Below are positions 1 through 12,270 of a stretch of DNA of 64,000 bases, piece by piece. Each line of letters begins with the position of its first letter. Position 1 is the stretch's first letter. This DNA comes from Cryptomeria japonica (taxonomy: Eukaryota > Streptophyta > Pinopsida > Cupressales > Cupressaceae). The position numbers and the translations under genes were made by a program. Where the stretch lies: positions 256,977,533-257,041,532 of the forward strand of contig NC_081410.1 in the NCBI RefSeq assembly GCF_030272615.1, written 5' to 3'. The notes below the pieces were generated by a model, which was not told where the DNA came from, did no database searches, and worked only from the letters and a program-made list of their open reading frames with translations.

Positions 1-384
1 GATCAAGACCAAGGAATGAAAAAGAATGTATGGATAGTGATAAGATATGGATAGGATAAGCAAGACCAAGAATGGATAAGGTAAATGGACTGAAGGTCAG
101 GATTGGCTAAGGGATAGTGGCAGAAGCTAGGGAATATGGATAAACAGTTATAATAAGCAAATGGATAAATGACCAAAAGCTATGATGGACTAAAAGCTGC
201 AAGCATGATGCATAATGCTCATGAAGATCGTCAGCCTTGTCAAGATCAAAGGTGGAAAGGAAAACTGGACATGAGGGACAACAGGATATGAAGGGTAATG
301 ACATGGTATGATAGGATAATGACGAGCAATAGGATATGAAGGAGGAAACCTGCCCCCAAGTGTGGTGTGCAAGAAGTTCATAGA
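1..384. other. Gene-free AG-rich stretch
   Basis: No coding frame is supported. The plus strand is purine-rich with many loose repeats of the type GGATA and AATGGATAA. It lies downstream (minus-strand sense) of the large Pro/Gln-rich frame and of a GGTGAAAACC block that also occurs near the gypsy remnant at 9.4 kb. It is probably the 3' untranslated or LTR part of the same minus-strand element. Confidence 0.4.
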
Positions 385-545
385 TTACGCATGATGCCTA
401 TTTGCCAGGTTTTCACCATGGTACTTGCCCAAGGTGCCTGTTTGCCAGGTTTTCACCAGTGGATGAATTATTTTTCTTTATTTTTTTCTTTTCTTTTTTT
501 GATTTTTTCTTTTTTTTTTATTTTTTGACTTTTTCAATAGAAGAC
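385..545 (-). repeat. GGTGAAAACC tandem plus poly-pyrimidine tract (retroelement 3' region)
   Basis: On the minus strand an A-rich tract (plus strand T-rich, about 467-530) is followed by two close copies of a unit containing GGTGAAAACCTGGCAAA. The unit would encode the motif GENLANRH twice. A diverged copy of the same layout (T-rich run next to GGTTTTCACTGATGAACGAG) lies at about 9355-9500, after the integrase C-terminus of a Tat-like gypsy element, and another related block lies near 10100. I infer that this is the conserved 3' region of Tat-type elements and that the large frame to its right belongs to such an element. Confidence 0.5.
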
Positions 546-695
546 AGACATATGATAGGGGATGGAAGAAGGATTCAAGCGCCTTTTTGGTTGGATAGTA
601 GCCTTGAAAAAAAATGGACCATGACCTTGAAAAGTATGCTCAAAGATGTTGGTAGGATAAGGACATGGAAAATGACATGACACTAAGGCAAGGAT

Positions 696-3578
696 TTATG
701 CAAAGGATTGGATGGAAGGATGGAAAATATGCATTGGATAATGGATAGGGTATTGGAAGAATTGGGCTTGAGTGGATGGAAATGAAGGCAAGATCGACAT
801 TGGCACACACCTTGAGGGGTGATGGACTGATGGAGGAAAAATGTATTTTGGATATTGAGATTTTGATGGAGGAATAGCGTGGGATTTTGGGACATAAGGG
901 CCCAAAATTGATGAAGGAGGTGATGGAGAAATAGACTTGGAATGTTTGGATGGAGGAATAGCAACTTTGGATGCCAAGCTGGGTTGTTCTTTAGGCTTTT
1001 GTGCTTCAAGGAGCTTCTTAGGGATCCACATGGTTTTTGATTTTTCATGCTTTTGTGGTTCCTTGGAGTTCATTGCTTGCACAAGGGATTTAGGAACCCA
1101 TATATATTTTGAATTTGCTTTATTTTGCTCAGTGGGCCTTTGCGGCCTTTTGGATATTTCTTTTTCTTTATAGATCAATTTGTTCTTTGTTTTGACATGT
1201 CGATTATATTGGACATGTTGATCCTTGAATACAGGTGGATTTCTAGACTTACGACTTTTATGCTTGGCATCCAAATTGCTTGGAGGAGGGAATGAATGTT
1301 GGTGTGGACGGGAATGATATGGAGGCATGTGGGATGGATGGAAGGTTCTCCAAGATGTGTACCTTTGTTGATGTTGCATAGGAGATGGAGGGATATAGGG
1401 ACCTAGAATGGATGGAAGCGATGATGGGGAAGGGATATGTTTTGATTTTGATGGAGGGATACCAACGTCTTGAGAGTGAGTTGTGTAGCCATGACCATTA
1501 GTATACTCTTTGATATGGAGAGATTCTTGCTTATGAAGGTCTACTCCTTTGCCTTTATGAATATCTTGACTTGTAGGATACTCTTTTCTTTGGGAAGAAG
1601 ACGCGAGTCCATTATGAGGTGGATATGATATGAGAGAAATAATGAGATCTTGAAGTGGATTCGATTGCACCAAAGTGGAAGAACCCATTATGCATGTTGA
1701 GGGTTCATGAACATCTTGCACTGACACGTTAGAATCATGAGGGGGATTAGGATCATGAGGGGGATTAGGATCATGTAGTGGGCATGGTTCAATGATAGGC
1801 TCTTCAAGATATGGAATGGGAGAAATAATGGGATCACCAAAAGAAATGCACTCTTGGAGTGGATATGCCGGATTAGGACGTGGAGATGGAGGAACAAGTG
1901 GATCTTGTGGAGGATCTGAAGGAATGATTTGATCTTGACAAGGAGGAAGATCATTGGAATCTTCTTTAAAGGTGCTTTGCTCTTGACTTTCAATGGGATC
2001 ATCAGAAAGAATGGAAGGGATATCTTGATCTTTCTGAGGAAGTGGAATATCAATGGGATTTGAAAGGACATTGTGTTCATGAAATGGAAGGGGATCATTT
2101 GGGATTGGATGAACTGGGATATCTTGATCTTGCTCGAGGTATGGAGTGTCAATAGGACTTTGGATATGATGGACAAGAATAGGAGAATCATCATGAGTTT
2201 CTAGGAAGATGGGGTCTTGGTCCACAATTGGATGGGATGATAAGTTTTCAGGATCTTGATCTTGATTTGCTTTAGGACACATTTCTTCATGCTCTAAGCT
2301 ATCCTCTTGACATGGAGTTGGACTTTGAATATGCATGGGGGATTTTGGCAAGGGATTAATGCTTTGGCATGAAGGAAAGGCACTTTGAACATTTGTGATG
2401 GGTTCTGGCAAGGAATCAATGCTTGAACATGAGGAAGAGGGACTTTGAATGGGGTCCTCTAAAACAGGTAATGGCAATAAAGTGCATGGTGGCATTGGGT
2501 CTTGTATTTCTGAAACATGGCAAGGATGTGCATCATGAATTGGATTATCTTGGCAATCAATTATGGATAGCTCTTGGATAATTGCATCCTTGGGTGTATT
2601 GTTTGATGAGGACAATATGGAAGGTTCTTGTGAAACTTCTAAAGGTGTAGGGATAGATGCCACTGGAGAGTCAATTTGCTTGCGAGGGGATGAGGCATTG
2701 CTAGACATAAGTGTATTATCTTTATCTTCCTCAAAAGACTCACTTAGTCGTTTCCTTAAGAGCATTGCAATAAGGCCACCTTTCTTTCGAGGTTTTGACA
2801 TAGTTGGACTTGGAATTTGAACTTGTTTTTGATTTGATGTCATGTTTTGATTTCGAACTAAATGTTGATCAAATTGGTTTGACATGTTTGAAACTTGGCT
2901 TGGTGTGTGTTGCAACCTTTGTTTTTGAATGTTTGGTCGTGGTTGTTGACATTGATATGTTGATTGAACTTGAACTTGTTGATATTCCACCATCGGTTGG
3001 ACTATTTGTGGACATTGTATAGTTGGTTGGACATATTGTTGAAATTGGACCATTGGTTGTGTTGGTTGCATATGTTGGACCATTGGTTGTGTTGGTTGCA
3101 TATGTTGGACCATTGGTTGTGATGGTTGAAAATCTGATTGATAGTAAACACCTTCTTGTTCTTGTTGTGGAGGCACATAATGTTGAAATTGATGTTGTCT
3201 CCTTTCTTGTAATTGTTTCATCATCTCTATTTGGGAGAGGAGAGCTGGTATGTCTGATCATTCAAGAAGAGATCTTACATTAATTGGCTCAAAATTTGGA
3301 TTTTGACCTAGAAATTTTTGAAACATTTTGGACATTTGAGATCTTATCTTCTTACTGTTTATCACTTTTTGCTCCAATATCTCCTTTTCTTGAGCTAGTT
3401 TCTCCTCTAGTTTTTGTATTTGGACATTTAAATCATCATGATAAGTTTGACTGATATTGCCTTGTTGTTGGGTTGGATATAATTGTGATTTCCTTGGATT
3501 AAAATTTGATTGCATTGTCGGTTGATATGTCAAACTTTGTTGCATCATTGGTGCTTGGAACCTTGTTTCAATAGACAT
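696..3578 (-). pseudogene. 960-codon Pro/Gln/Ser-rich protein, single in-frame TGA
   Basis: One minus-strand frame runs from an ATG at 3578 to 696. The only interruption is TGA at 3258-3260, after 106 codons; eleven in-frame codons then lead to the Met at 3224. The first part has a Gln-rich start and a heptad-like coiled coil (residues about 55-90, EEKLAQEKEILEQK). The rest is low-complexity: QPMVQHMQPT repeats near the start, many PHDPNPP-like acidic Ser/Pro stretches in the middle, and a basic C-terminal third. Two related WVPKSLVQA/WIPKKLLEA motifs and two SILGPY motifs lie in the C-terminal half. No enzyme motif or zinc knuckle is visible and I do not recognise the family. The flanking GGTGAAAACC block suggests the gag-like protein of a retroelement, but a host-derived gene is not excluded. 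It is strikingly intact compared with its neighbours. Confidence 0.55.
3031..3120. repeat. 30-bp in-frame tandem repeat
   Basis: Two identical 30-bp units fill 3061-3120 and a diverged unit precedes them. They encode QPMVQHMQPT on the minus strand, inside the large Pro/Gln-rich frame. The unit length is a multiple of three, so expansion would keep the frame. Confidence 0.85.
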
Positions 3579-3690
3579 GTCACTGTTGCATCATTGGTGA
3601 TTAAGATAATCATCTCAGTCTTTACAACAAATATCAAACCAAGAGGCATTGGAGAGGTTTACACGGGCAAAGAGAGCTACATTTTATTAG

Positions 3691-4206
3691 ATGATTGAGT
3701 CAAGGAGGAAGGAGATTAATGATAAGTTGAAATTGATAGATAACTCTTTAAGGTAGTGTACTAATATTTATAGATTATGTTGTAACACAGGTTTACTCAT
3801 ATCTGAAACAGATAAAAGGATTAAAGATATTCAAGAGAAGATTGTAGGTATAGTCAATTCTTTGGATGGATCAAATTCTTTAACTACATCTATAGATGAT
3901 CAGATTTTGGTTTTTGAAGCCCAAGTTTTATCTCTTGAGAGGGAAAAAGATAAAATCATAAGGAGAGCCAGAGGTCTTAGGGGATTGGTGAGTTCCTGGT
4001 TGGATTCATTAAGTGTACATAAGAAGGAGTGTATAGATATGGTTGGTAAGCCCACACTGACAGAGCTTAATGAGAAAGAGTCATATGCCCATATGCTAAA
4101 TGGACTTGTATCTATTTTTGGCACTTTCAAATCAGGTTGGGATACTTATCTAGAGCTTTTTGAGAAGGCCTATCTAGAAATTTTCAAATATATTCAACTC
4201 CGGTAA
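3691..4206 (+). pseudogene. C-terminal coiled-coil ORF of a copia-type element
   Basis: A plus-strand frame from ATG 3691 to the stop after 4206 has one early in-frame TAG (around 3754) and is then open from before 3862. The readable product is a charged, helical protein with a coiled coil (motif LSLEREKDKIIRRARGL) and a tail rich in aromatic residues (YLELFEKAYLEIFKYIQ). It lies about 230 bp upstream of a polypurine tract and an LTR. It is therefore the last coding segment of a copia-type element whose 5' part is lost at about 3600, where the minus-strand Pro/Gln-rich frame begins. It has no integrase, RT or RNase H similarity, which fits the gag-plus-unknown-ORF elements seen at the right end of the window. 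Function unknown. Confidence 0.55.
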
Positions 4207-4434
4207 GGTATTTTGGGACATTCATTGTACAGTCTTTCATTCTTCATCCTAGTTTTTGGTATTTTTGGCATTGATGTCAAAGGGGGAGTATAGGTGAAAA
4301 ATATTTGAGAGATATGGAGTATTTTGTTTAGATGGATATTTAGCTTAGGGGAAGCAGGCTCAGGATGAAACCGACATATGGAAATCATGTTCATTTTTCA
4401 CATGAGTGTTGCCATCAATGCCAAAGGGGTAGAT
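4207..4434 (+). promoter_or_regulatory. 3' leader with two polypurine tracts
   Basis: Two related segments occur here: TTGATGTCAAAGGGGGAG (about 4271-4288) and ATCAATGCCAAAGGGGTAG (about 4414-4432). The second directly precedes the LTR start TGTTGG at 4435, so AAAGGGGTAGAT (4423-4434) is the plus-strand primer tract. The first is a second, better preserved polypurine tract about 140 bp upstream. Confidence 0.7.
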
Positions 4435-5349
4435 TGTTGGAAATTGATACTCATTTGGTTGGTTTAAATATGTTGTCATTGATGGCAACATGTTTCGGCT
4501 TCGTATTTTGGTTTAGTTGTGTACCGGCAAACACTTCACCAACACCGGTAGGTTGGAAGGAATTCTTTGGTTACCAGCATTGCAAGTCGACATGACTTCA
4601 TCAGGTTATAAGTATTGGAGGCCGACATCATTTGGGAGATCCATCATCATCAATTATTTTTTATATTCATGTGTTTATATTATTGAGCCAACATGTATAT
4701 TCATATTGTAATTATCTTTATAAGCCGACATAAGGCATGATGGATTTTAAAAGGGTATATAGGTCGCTTGATTAGATCATTTTGTATATAGGAAAGGATA
4801 TGGATATGCAAGGTTATGGAATGTTATGGAGATGCAAAATATATAAGAGAGATCATGTATGTGAGGATATTTATGTAAGATTGTATTCAGGTAAGGGTTT
4901 AGGGTTTCAAACCAAAACAGACAAAGCTTAACCAGAACTGTATTCAGGCATAAAAGATGCTATCATTGTAGTTCAATCATTTCTCCAAATTGTAGTCTGG
5001 ATTTGTATGTAGTGAGTGAGACTCCTTTTGTGATTGAGCAGTGTGCTCTAGGCTGTAAGTCTTCCTGCAAGTGCAGACCCCTATATTTTGTAATATCTCT
5101 TCATATGGCAAGTGGATTGATATTGTGGGTCACAAACCCCACCATGATTTTTCCTCTTTGAGGTTTTCCATGTATAATTTTGTGTGTTATGGTATTCATT
5201 TGTGTGATTGGCTTACTGGTTGCTTTAATTCTTTCAATTCTATATGTACTGGTATGTCGGTTGGTGAATGCATGTTTAATAAGGTTAAAATTCATCATTC
5301 TAGTAGAACACTGATTCACCCCCCCTCTCAGTGTTCTTGGATTCCAACA
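4435..5349 (+). mobile_element. Copia-type 3' LTR
   Basis: A 915-bp LTR begins TGTTGGAA and ends TTCCAACA, an 8-bp perfect terminal inverted repeat, and is preceded by a polypurine tract. Its last 40 bp carry the CTGATTCACCCCCCCTCTCAGTG block, which recurs in reverse complement at 10849-10880 and 33725-33750. A GGTTTTCCATGTATAA block about 190 bp from the end is shared with the split copia-type LTR at 60358-61451. No iMet primer-binding site follows it, so it is a 3' LTR. Confidence 0.85.
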
Positions 5350-5389
5350 AGGAGGACTGGTAGCTTGTGTGGTCATAGTTAGAGTATTG

Positions 5390-6790
5390 GTTGTTTGGTA
5401 GGATAGTCTATCTGATCAAGCGCTATGTCCCTCACAGGGTGATGAGGAAGTTTGGGAAGACCTAGGACATTGTTGGTTGTGAGCGGTTGTATCCATAGAT
5501 TATGTGAGAGATAGTTATTTGGGGATAGGCAGTGGGACCACTGGACATTCACATTAGTTGGGATACCATGGAGAGAGTCAATTGGGATTCACGACTATAG
5601 GTAGTGGAGGATCCCAGGATGCACATGGGCTTACACCTGTTGGTGGGAGGCACATAGACCAGGACAACTATGTATACCTAGAGTTTTGGAGGAGGATGAG
5701 TTGCACCCCTTAGTAGATGAGGTGGTAGGGGGAGAAGAGGATGGACCTGCAAATAGAGCAGTAGCAGGAGGACAAGGGGAGGGAGCTAGGCGGCAGAGAC
5801 AAATTCTGCAAAAGAGGAGAGGGGGATAGTGGGTGCCTCGAGCAGAGGTACCCTTACAATTTTAGCCACCAACAACATAGATTGGTGGGGTAGGGGCTGA
5901 GGAGGAGGGAGGAGAGGATAGTCCTGAGCTGATGGATATACTATAGGTACAAGAGCAGGGTGATGAGGGAAGACAGGCCCAACAAGTGCAAAGACAAGTG
6001 TCGGTGCAGGCGAGATGGGTCGCATAGGAAGAGTATGATAGAGTAGTGAGGGAGAGAGATGGTGTGAGAGAGAGGGAGTAGAGGTTGGAGGAGGATCTAT
6101 GAGGGAGGGATGCCATGAGGGAGAGGTCTTAGATCCTTGAGGAGGAGCTAGGGATTGAGAGGGCCCAAGCTAACAATCTTCAATTAGAGGTGGTTCGATT
6201 GACCAGGGAGGTCGATGATCTATGGGAGAGCTTGTAGACAACACTGATAGAGGTGGGGGATCTCAAGAAGGATAGAGATGAGGGGGAGAGGATGCTAGAG
6301 GAGGAAAGGAGTGGGGAGGCCATTAGATAGTTGAGGGAGGAGCTTCAATAGCAAGATAATGAGATTAAGAGCCCGTGGGCTAGATTGGGTAGGGCAGATG
6401 CAGATGTGGTGAGGTTGTGAAGTGAGAGCGATGTGGCACAATAGATGTTAGATCCAGTAGGGCTTGTACAGGTATTTTTTGATGTCACCATGGGACAACA
6501 ACAAGCAGAGAGATTAATCGGTGAGGCCTAGTATTACAGGGACCTATGTTATCAAGTTGTGCTATGAGATTAGTGAGCACCACCATATGTAGAGAGTGCT
6601 TGGTCTCATTAGACTCAGAGCCTCCATTCAAGTGCTTCTATGGAGATGAGGGCACCACATCCACCAGGAGGGCTATCAAGATCAATCACAGGGGGAGGTG
6701 GTCAAGAGAGCACAAGATAGTGCTCTTGATGTATGTGACATTATTTTTGACCCTTCGGGGATTATATCATTTGACTCTTATTTGACACAT
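5390..6790 (+). pseudogene. Relic of plant-mobile-domain-like protein with coiled-coil tail
   Basis: No long frame is open, but plus-strand protein-like text is readable across frames and stops. It starts with RYVPHRVMRKFGKT (near 5430), followed after a frameshift by LFGDRQWDHWTFTLVGIPW (about 5516-5570). A basic and glycine-rich stretch follows, then a coiled coil from about 6130 (LRSL, ILEEELGIERAQANNLQL) to 6420. The RVMRKFG plus aromatic pattern resembles the plant mobile domain (PF10536, aminotransferase-like), which occurs both in host proteins and in transposons. Stops are frequent (mostly TAG) and at least one frameshift is present, so it is dead. The assignment is by eye only. Confidence 0.35.
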
Positions 6791-6805
6791 TTATATTTTT
6801 GAGAT

Positions 6806-9354
<2,549 letters not shown>

Positions 9355-9519
9355 TTGATGCCTAAAACCAGGTTATCACCAAGGTACTTTCCCATAGTGC
9401 GACAAAGTGGTTTTCACTGATGAACGAGTTGGTTTTTCTTTACTTTTTTCATTTTTTTGTGTTTTTTTATTTTTTTTATTTTTTTATTTTTGAAAATTGG
9501 TGATCTCTGAGGACTAGGC
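9355..9519 (-). other. Tat-like element 3' untranslated block with T-rich tract
   Basis: Immediately downstream (minus sense) of the integrase C-terminus. It consists of a long plus-strand T-rich run (about 9430-9495) and a diverged GGTTTTCAC unit like that at 400-460. It marks the 3' region of the minus-strand gypsy element. Confidence 0.5.
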
Positions 9520-10045
9520 ATAAAATCTCTCCAGGTGCATGATGTTCATAGGCTCATTCAAGGGTTCACCTTTGGGAGTGGCCAATTGATAGGCACCTAA
9601 TCCATATTTTGCAGTGATCACATATGGTCCAAGCTAATTAGGATCAAACTTACCTTTCTTTTCAAGGTCCTATAGATTCTTTTGATTTTACATAAGCACA
9701 AGATCACCGATATCAAATTAACATGTTCAAACCTTCTTGTTATATATCAACCATAGATGGTTTTGATATACCTAAAGGTGATTTAAGGCCTTGAGGTGCC
9801 TTTCATCCAACAGTTAAAGCTCCCATAGCCTAGCAACTCTATATTCCTCATCAGGGAGGATGTTCTACAGTGAAACCCTTAGTGATGGGATCTTGATTTC
9901 AAGGGGTAGGGCATCTTCAAAGCTGAAGACTAAGGAGTATGGGGTGGCTCTTGTGGGTGTGCGGATATTTGTTTGGTAAGCCCAAAGGGCGGGATGGAGT
10001 TGCAAGTGCCAATCACGACTAGCTTCATTAACTGTATTTTTGAGG
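9520..10045 (-). pseudogene. Ty3/gypsy integrase C-terminal remnant (Tat-like)
   Basis: Reading the minus strand from 10045 down, the text gives NEASRDWHLQLHPALWAYQT, TPTRATPYSLVF and LPLEIKIPSLRVSL. Further down come PDEEYRVARLWEL, FDIGDLVLM and finally KFDPN, LGPYVITAKYGLGAYQL. This is the typical end of a gypsy integrase: the last part of the catalytic core, then the GPF/Y-like C-terminal module. Several stops (for example in the NQKNL and FDPN segments) break it. The D,D-35-E core and the HHCC finger are absent because the sequence jumps at about 10045 to a different region of the polyprotein, so this is an internally deleted element. Confidence 0.8.
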
Positions 10046-10054
10046 ACTGTTCCA

Positions 10055-10818
10055 GATTTTCACTTGAAGATGTGTCCTTTATTTTTACTTTTTCCATGTC
10101 TGAAGGTGCCTCAAAGAGGTTTTCACCAGGGGACTTCTGATTTTTATTTTTATTTTCATTTCTGTGACTAAGGGAGTTGACTTGACTACCAAAGTAAGCT
10201 TTCAGATGAAGTTGCATACCATTGACAGATGTGTGGTTGTCAAGGTCTTGCATGTTAATTGATGCTATGAGAGAATCATCATTGACATAGATGTCTAGAA
10301 CATGTGGTCCTCATTGGTCCTCATCAATGAGTTCAGGATGGACAAGTTTAAGCTCATATGAATTAAGAGGGGTGACAGGGGTGATAGTGTTTACATGGGC
10401 GTCATGGAATATGTCGTTGACATATTCAAAAGGCATTTCATGGAATTCCTCTTTATCAAAATCTTTGACTTCAATAGGAGGATTTGGCTAGACCTCGACG
10501 ATAGTGATCTTAGGTCTAAGAGAGAAACCCAAGCCTCTATTGCACTTATAGGATATTGGAGAGATGGGTGCTTTTATACCTTTTTCTTCTTATCCAAGAC
10601 CATGTCCTTTGTATCACATCTTATCTACCATGGAAGATGCTTTTGGATACATCTACTTTGGGATGTTTGCTAGTTCTTAATCTTCCTCTCGATACAACCA
10701 AGAGGTAACATCAATTTACAAACTTTCCTCATCAAGTGGGCCCCACTATTGGAAGGTAGTTCTTTGCATTTGATAGTGGGTTTATATTGTTTCTTAATTT
10801 TCTTTGGCTTGTCATATG
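10055..10818 (-). pseudogene. Tat-like linker region between protease and RT
   Basis: The minus strand encodes an acidic linker. Fragments such as DFDKEEFHEMPFEYVND, INMQDLDNHTSVNGMQLHLK and SPGENLFEAPSDM are readable, with stops and small frameshifts. No catalytic motif is visible. In Tat-lineage elements a long divergent segment lies between protease and RT, and this position fits. It is separated from the protease by the solo LTR at 10819-11704 and fused at its 3' end to the integrase remnant by a deletion that removed RT, RNase H and the integrase core. Confidence 0.55.
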
Positions 10819-11704
10819 TGTTAGATATTTGGTTAGTCCCAAAGACATTGAGAGGGGGGGGTGAATCAGTGTCTAAACAGTGGATGAAAGATTGACACTT
10901 ATTTGCAACTTTACAATCCAAACTAATATACTGGTAAGCAAATAATAGTGCAGTAAAGAGAAACAAAAGAATAAGCATCCATGCACACCATGACACAAAT
11001 ATTTTTGGCGAGGAAACTCGGTAAGGGAAAACCTCCGTGGGATTTGTGACCCACAATATTTACTCATTGGCCAATATGAATAAATATTACTTAGTATAAT
11101 AGGGGCTTGCACATGTACGAAGGCCAACTACCTAGAACTCACTACTCAACAACAAAATGGAGTCCGACTGACTACAATTGGATGGTTAAATCCAATAGAA
11201 ATGTACTGCTTCAAAATAGCATCTGTAATGCTGGATTCAGTACCGGTTTAAGCTCTATCTGATACCTCTACCAAAACCTTTCTTCGCTCTTATCTTCTCT
11301 TATTCGCTCTCAATGTAAATATATCAAAGTGCATATACAATTATTTGCTATCATAACCTATCACATATTACCACTTCCTTACATTACATATCATATCCTA
11401 TTCCTTACTTACAAAATGACCTACAAGATCTCATACATATATGAGTCATTACAATACATCATGTCGGCCATACAGATAATATTACATTACAATACATTTC
11501 GTATAAACAATATTATTTCCAAGTCGGCTTGGACTGCCAGTATAACCTGCTACCAGTGTAACTGGATGCCGGTGTGGGTAAACCTTGAAGTGGCTGTTGG
11601 TGTCAGTAGGTGAAGTCGATTGCCGGTAGAACTTGTGAACCCTGTTACCAGTTGGTTGCCATCAATGACAACATCAACCATTCTCATCTGAGTGTATAAT
11701 GTCA
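10819..11704 (-). mobile_element. Copia-type solo LTR, reverse orientation
   Basis: The plus strand starts TGTTAGATATTTGG. It then shows the reverse complement of the copia LTR tail (GAGAGGGGGGGGTGAATCAG) and contains GAGGAAACTCGGTAAGGGAAAACC, the reverse of the GGTTTTCCC block. It ends with GGTTGCCATCAATGACAACA, the reverse of the TGTTGTCATTGATGGCAAC block near the start of the 4435-5349 LTR. The length of about 886 bp matches that LTR. It has no internal region or second LTR. Outer ends are approximate and I found no clear target duplication. It splits the gypsy element between protease and linker. Confidence 0.75.
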
Positions 11705-12270
11705 ATAGTATGACTTAGGAGAGGGTGGGAGTTGACCCACATAGAGAGTATTTTGTAGGATATACTCTCCACAACCTTTATCAATGATCTTAACCTTGTT
11801 TTTCAGGTTCGGATGAGGTGGATGTGACATTAGATGGAGAAGATGGGGGAAGTGTAGTGGGCCTATTAAGTGGGAAATGGTAGGGTGATTCCCTTCAAGA
11901 AGTTTTCAATAGTCAAAGGGTTTTGGTTCCACATGGATGGTGACTTCTCTACCATTGAATGGAAATTTGAGGCATTGATGGTAAGTGGAGGGAATGACTT
12001 GGATGGACTGGATCCATAGATGGCCTAGGAGGATGCTATAAGGAAGCTCAAGGTTCAAAACCTGACAAGTTGTTTCCATAATAGCTGAACCCACTTGAAG
12101 AGGAAATGCAATGGTACCTTTGGAAATTCTCTCTACATCATCATATGCTTTTATTGTGATCCTTCTATATGGGTCAACCAAGTCCTTAGAGATTACTAGT
12201 TGTTTGATTGACCTATATATACATAGATTCAAACCAGATCCACCGTCTATAATGACTCGCTTAACTTTAT
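11705..12270 (-). pseudogene. Tat-like gypsy protease
   Basis: The minus-strand frame shows the aspartic protease active site as KRVIIDGGSGLN (Asp at about 12250) and about 80 residues later the flap/terminal motif ILLGHLWIQ. Both are characteristic of Ty3/gypsy retropepsin, the second in the ILLGRPWI form of Tat elements. The open part is 11906-12232. Upstream it is linked to gag by a glycine-poor stretch with stops. The enzyme would cleave Gag-Pol inside virus-like particles. The solo LTR sits immediately downstream, so no RT can be made from this copy. Confidence 0.75.

Noticed and set aside
2869-3283. Frames on both strands at 2869-3261, 2804-3022 and 3023-3283
   Set aside because: They are shadows of the large minus-strand Pro/Gln-rich frame, kept open by its in-frame 30-bp repeats and composition.
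11329-11613. 94-residue plus-strand frame near 11.4 kb
   Set aside because: Lies inside a reverse-oriented copia LTR.
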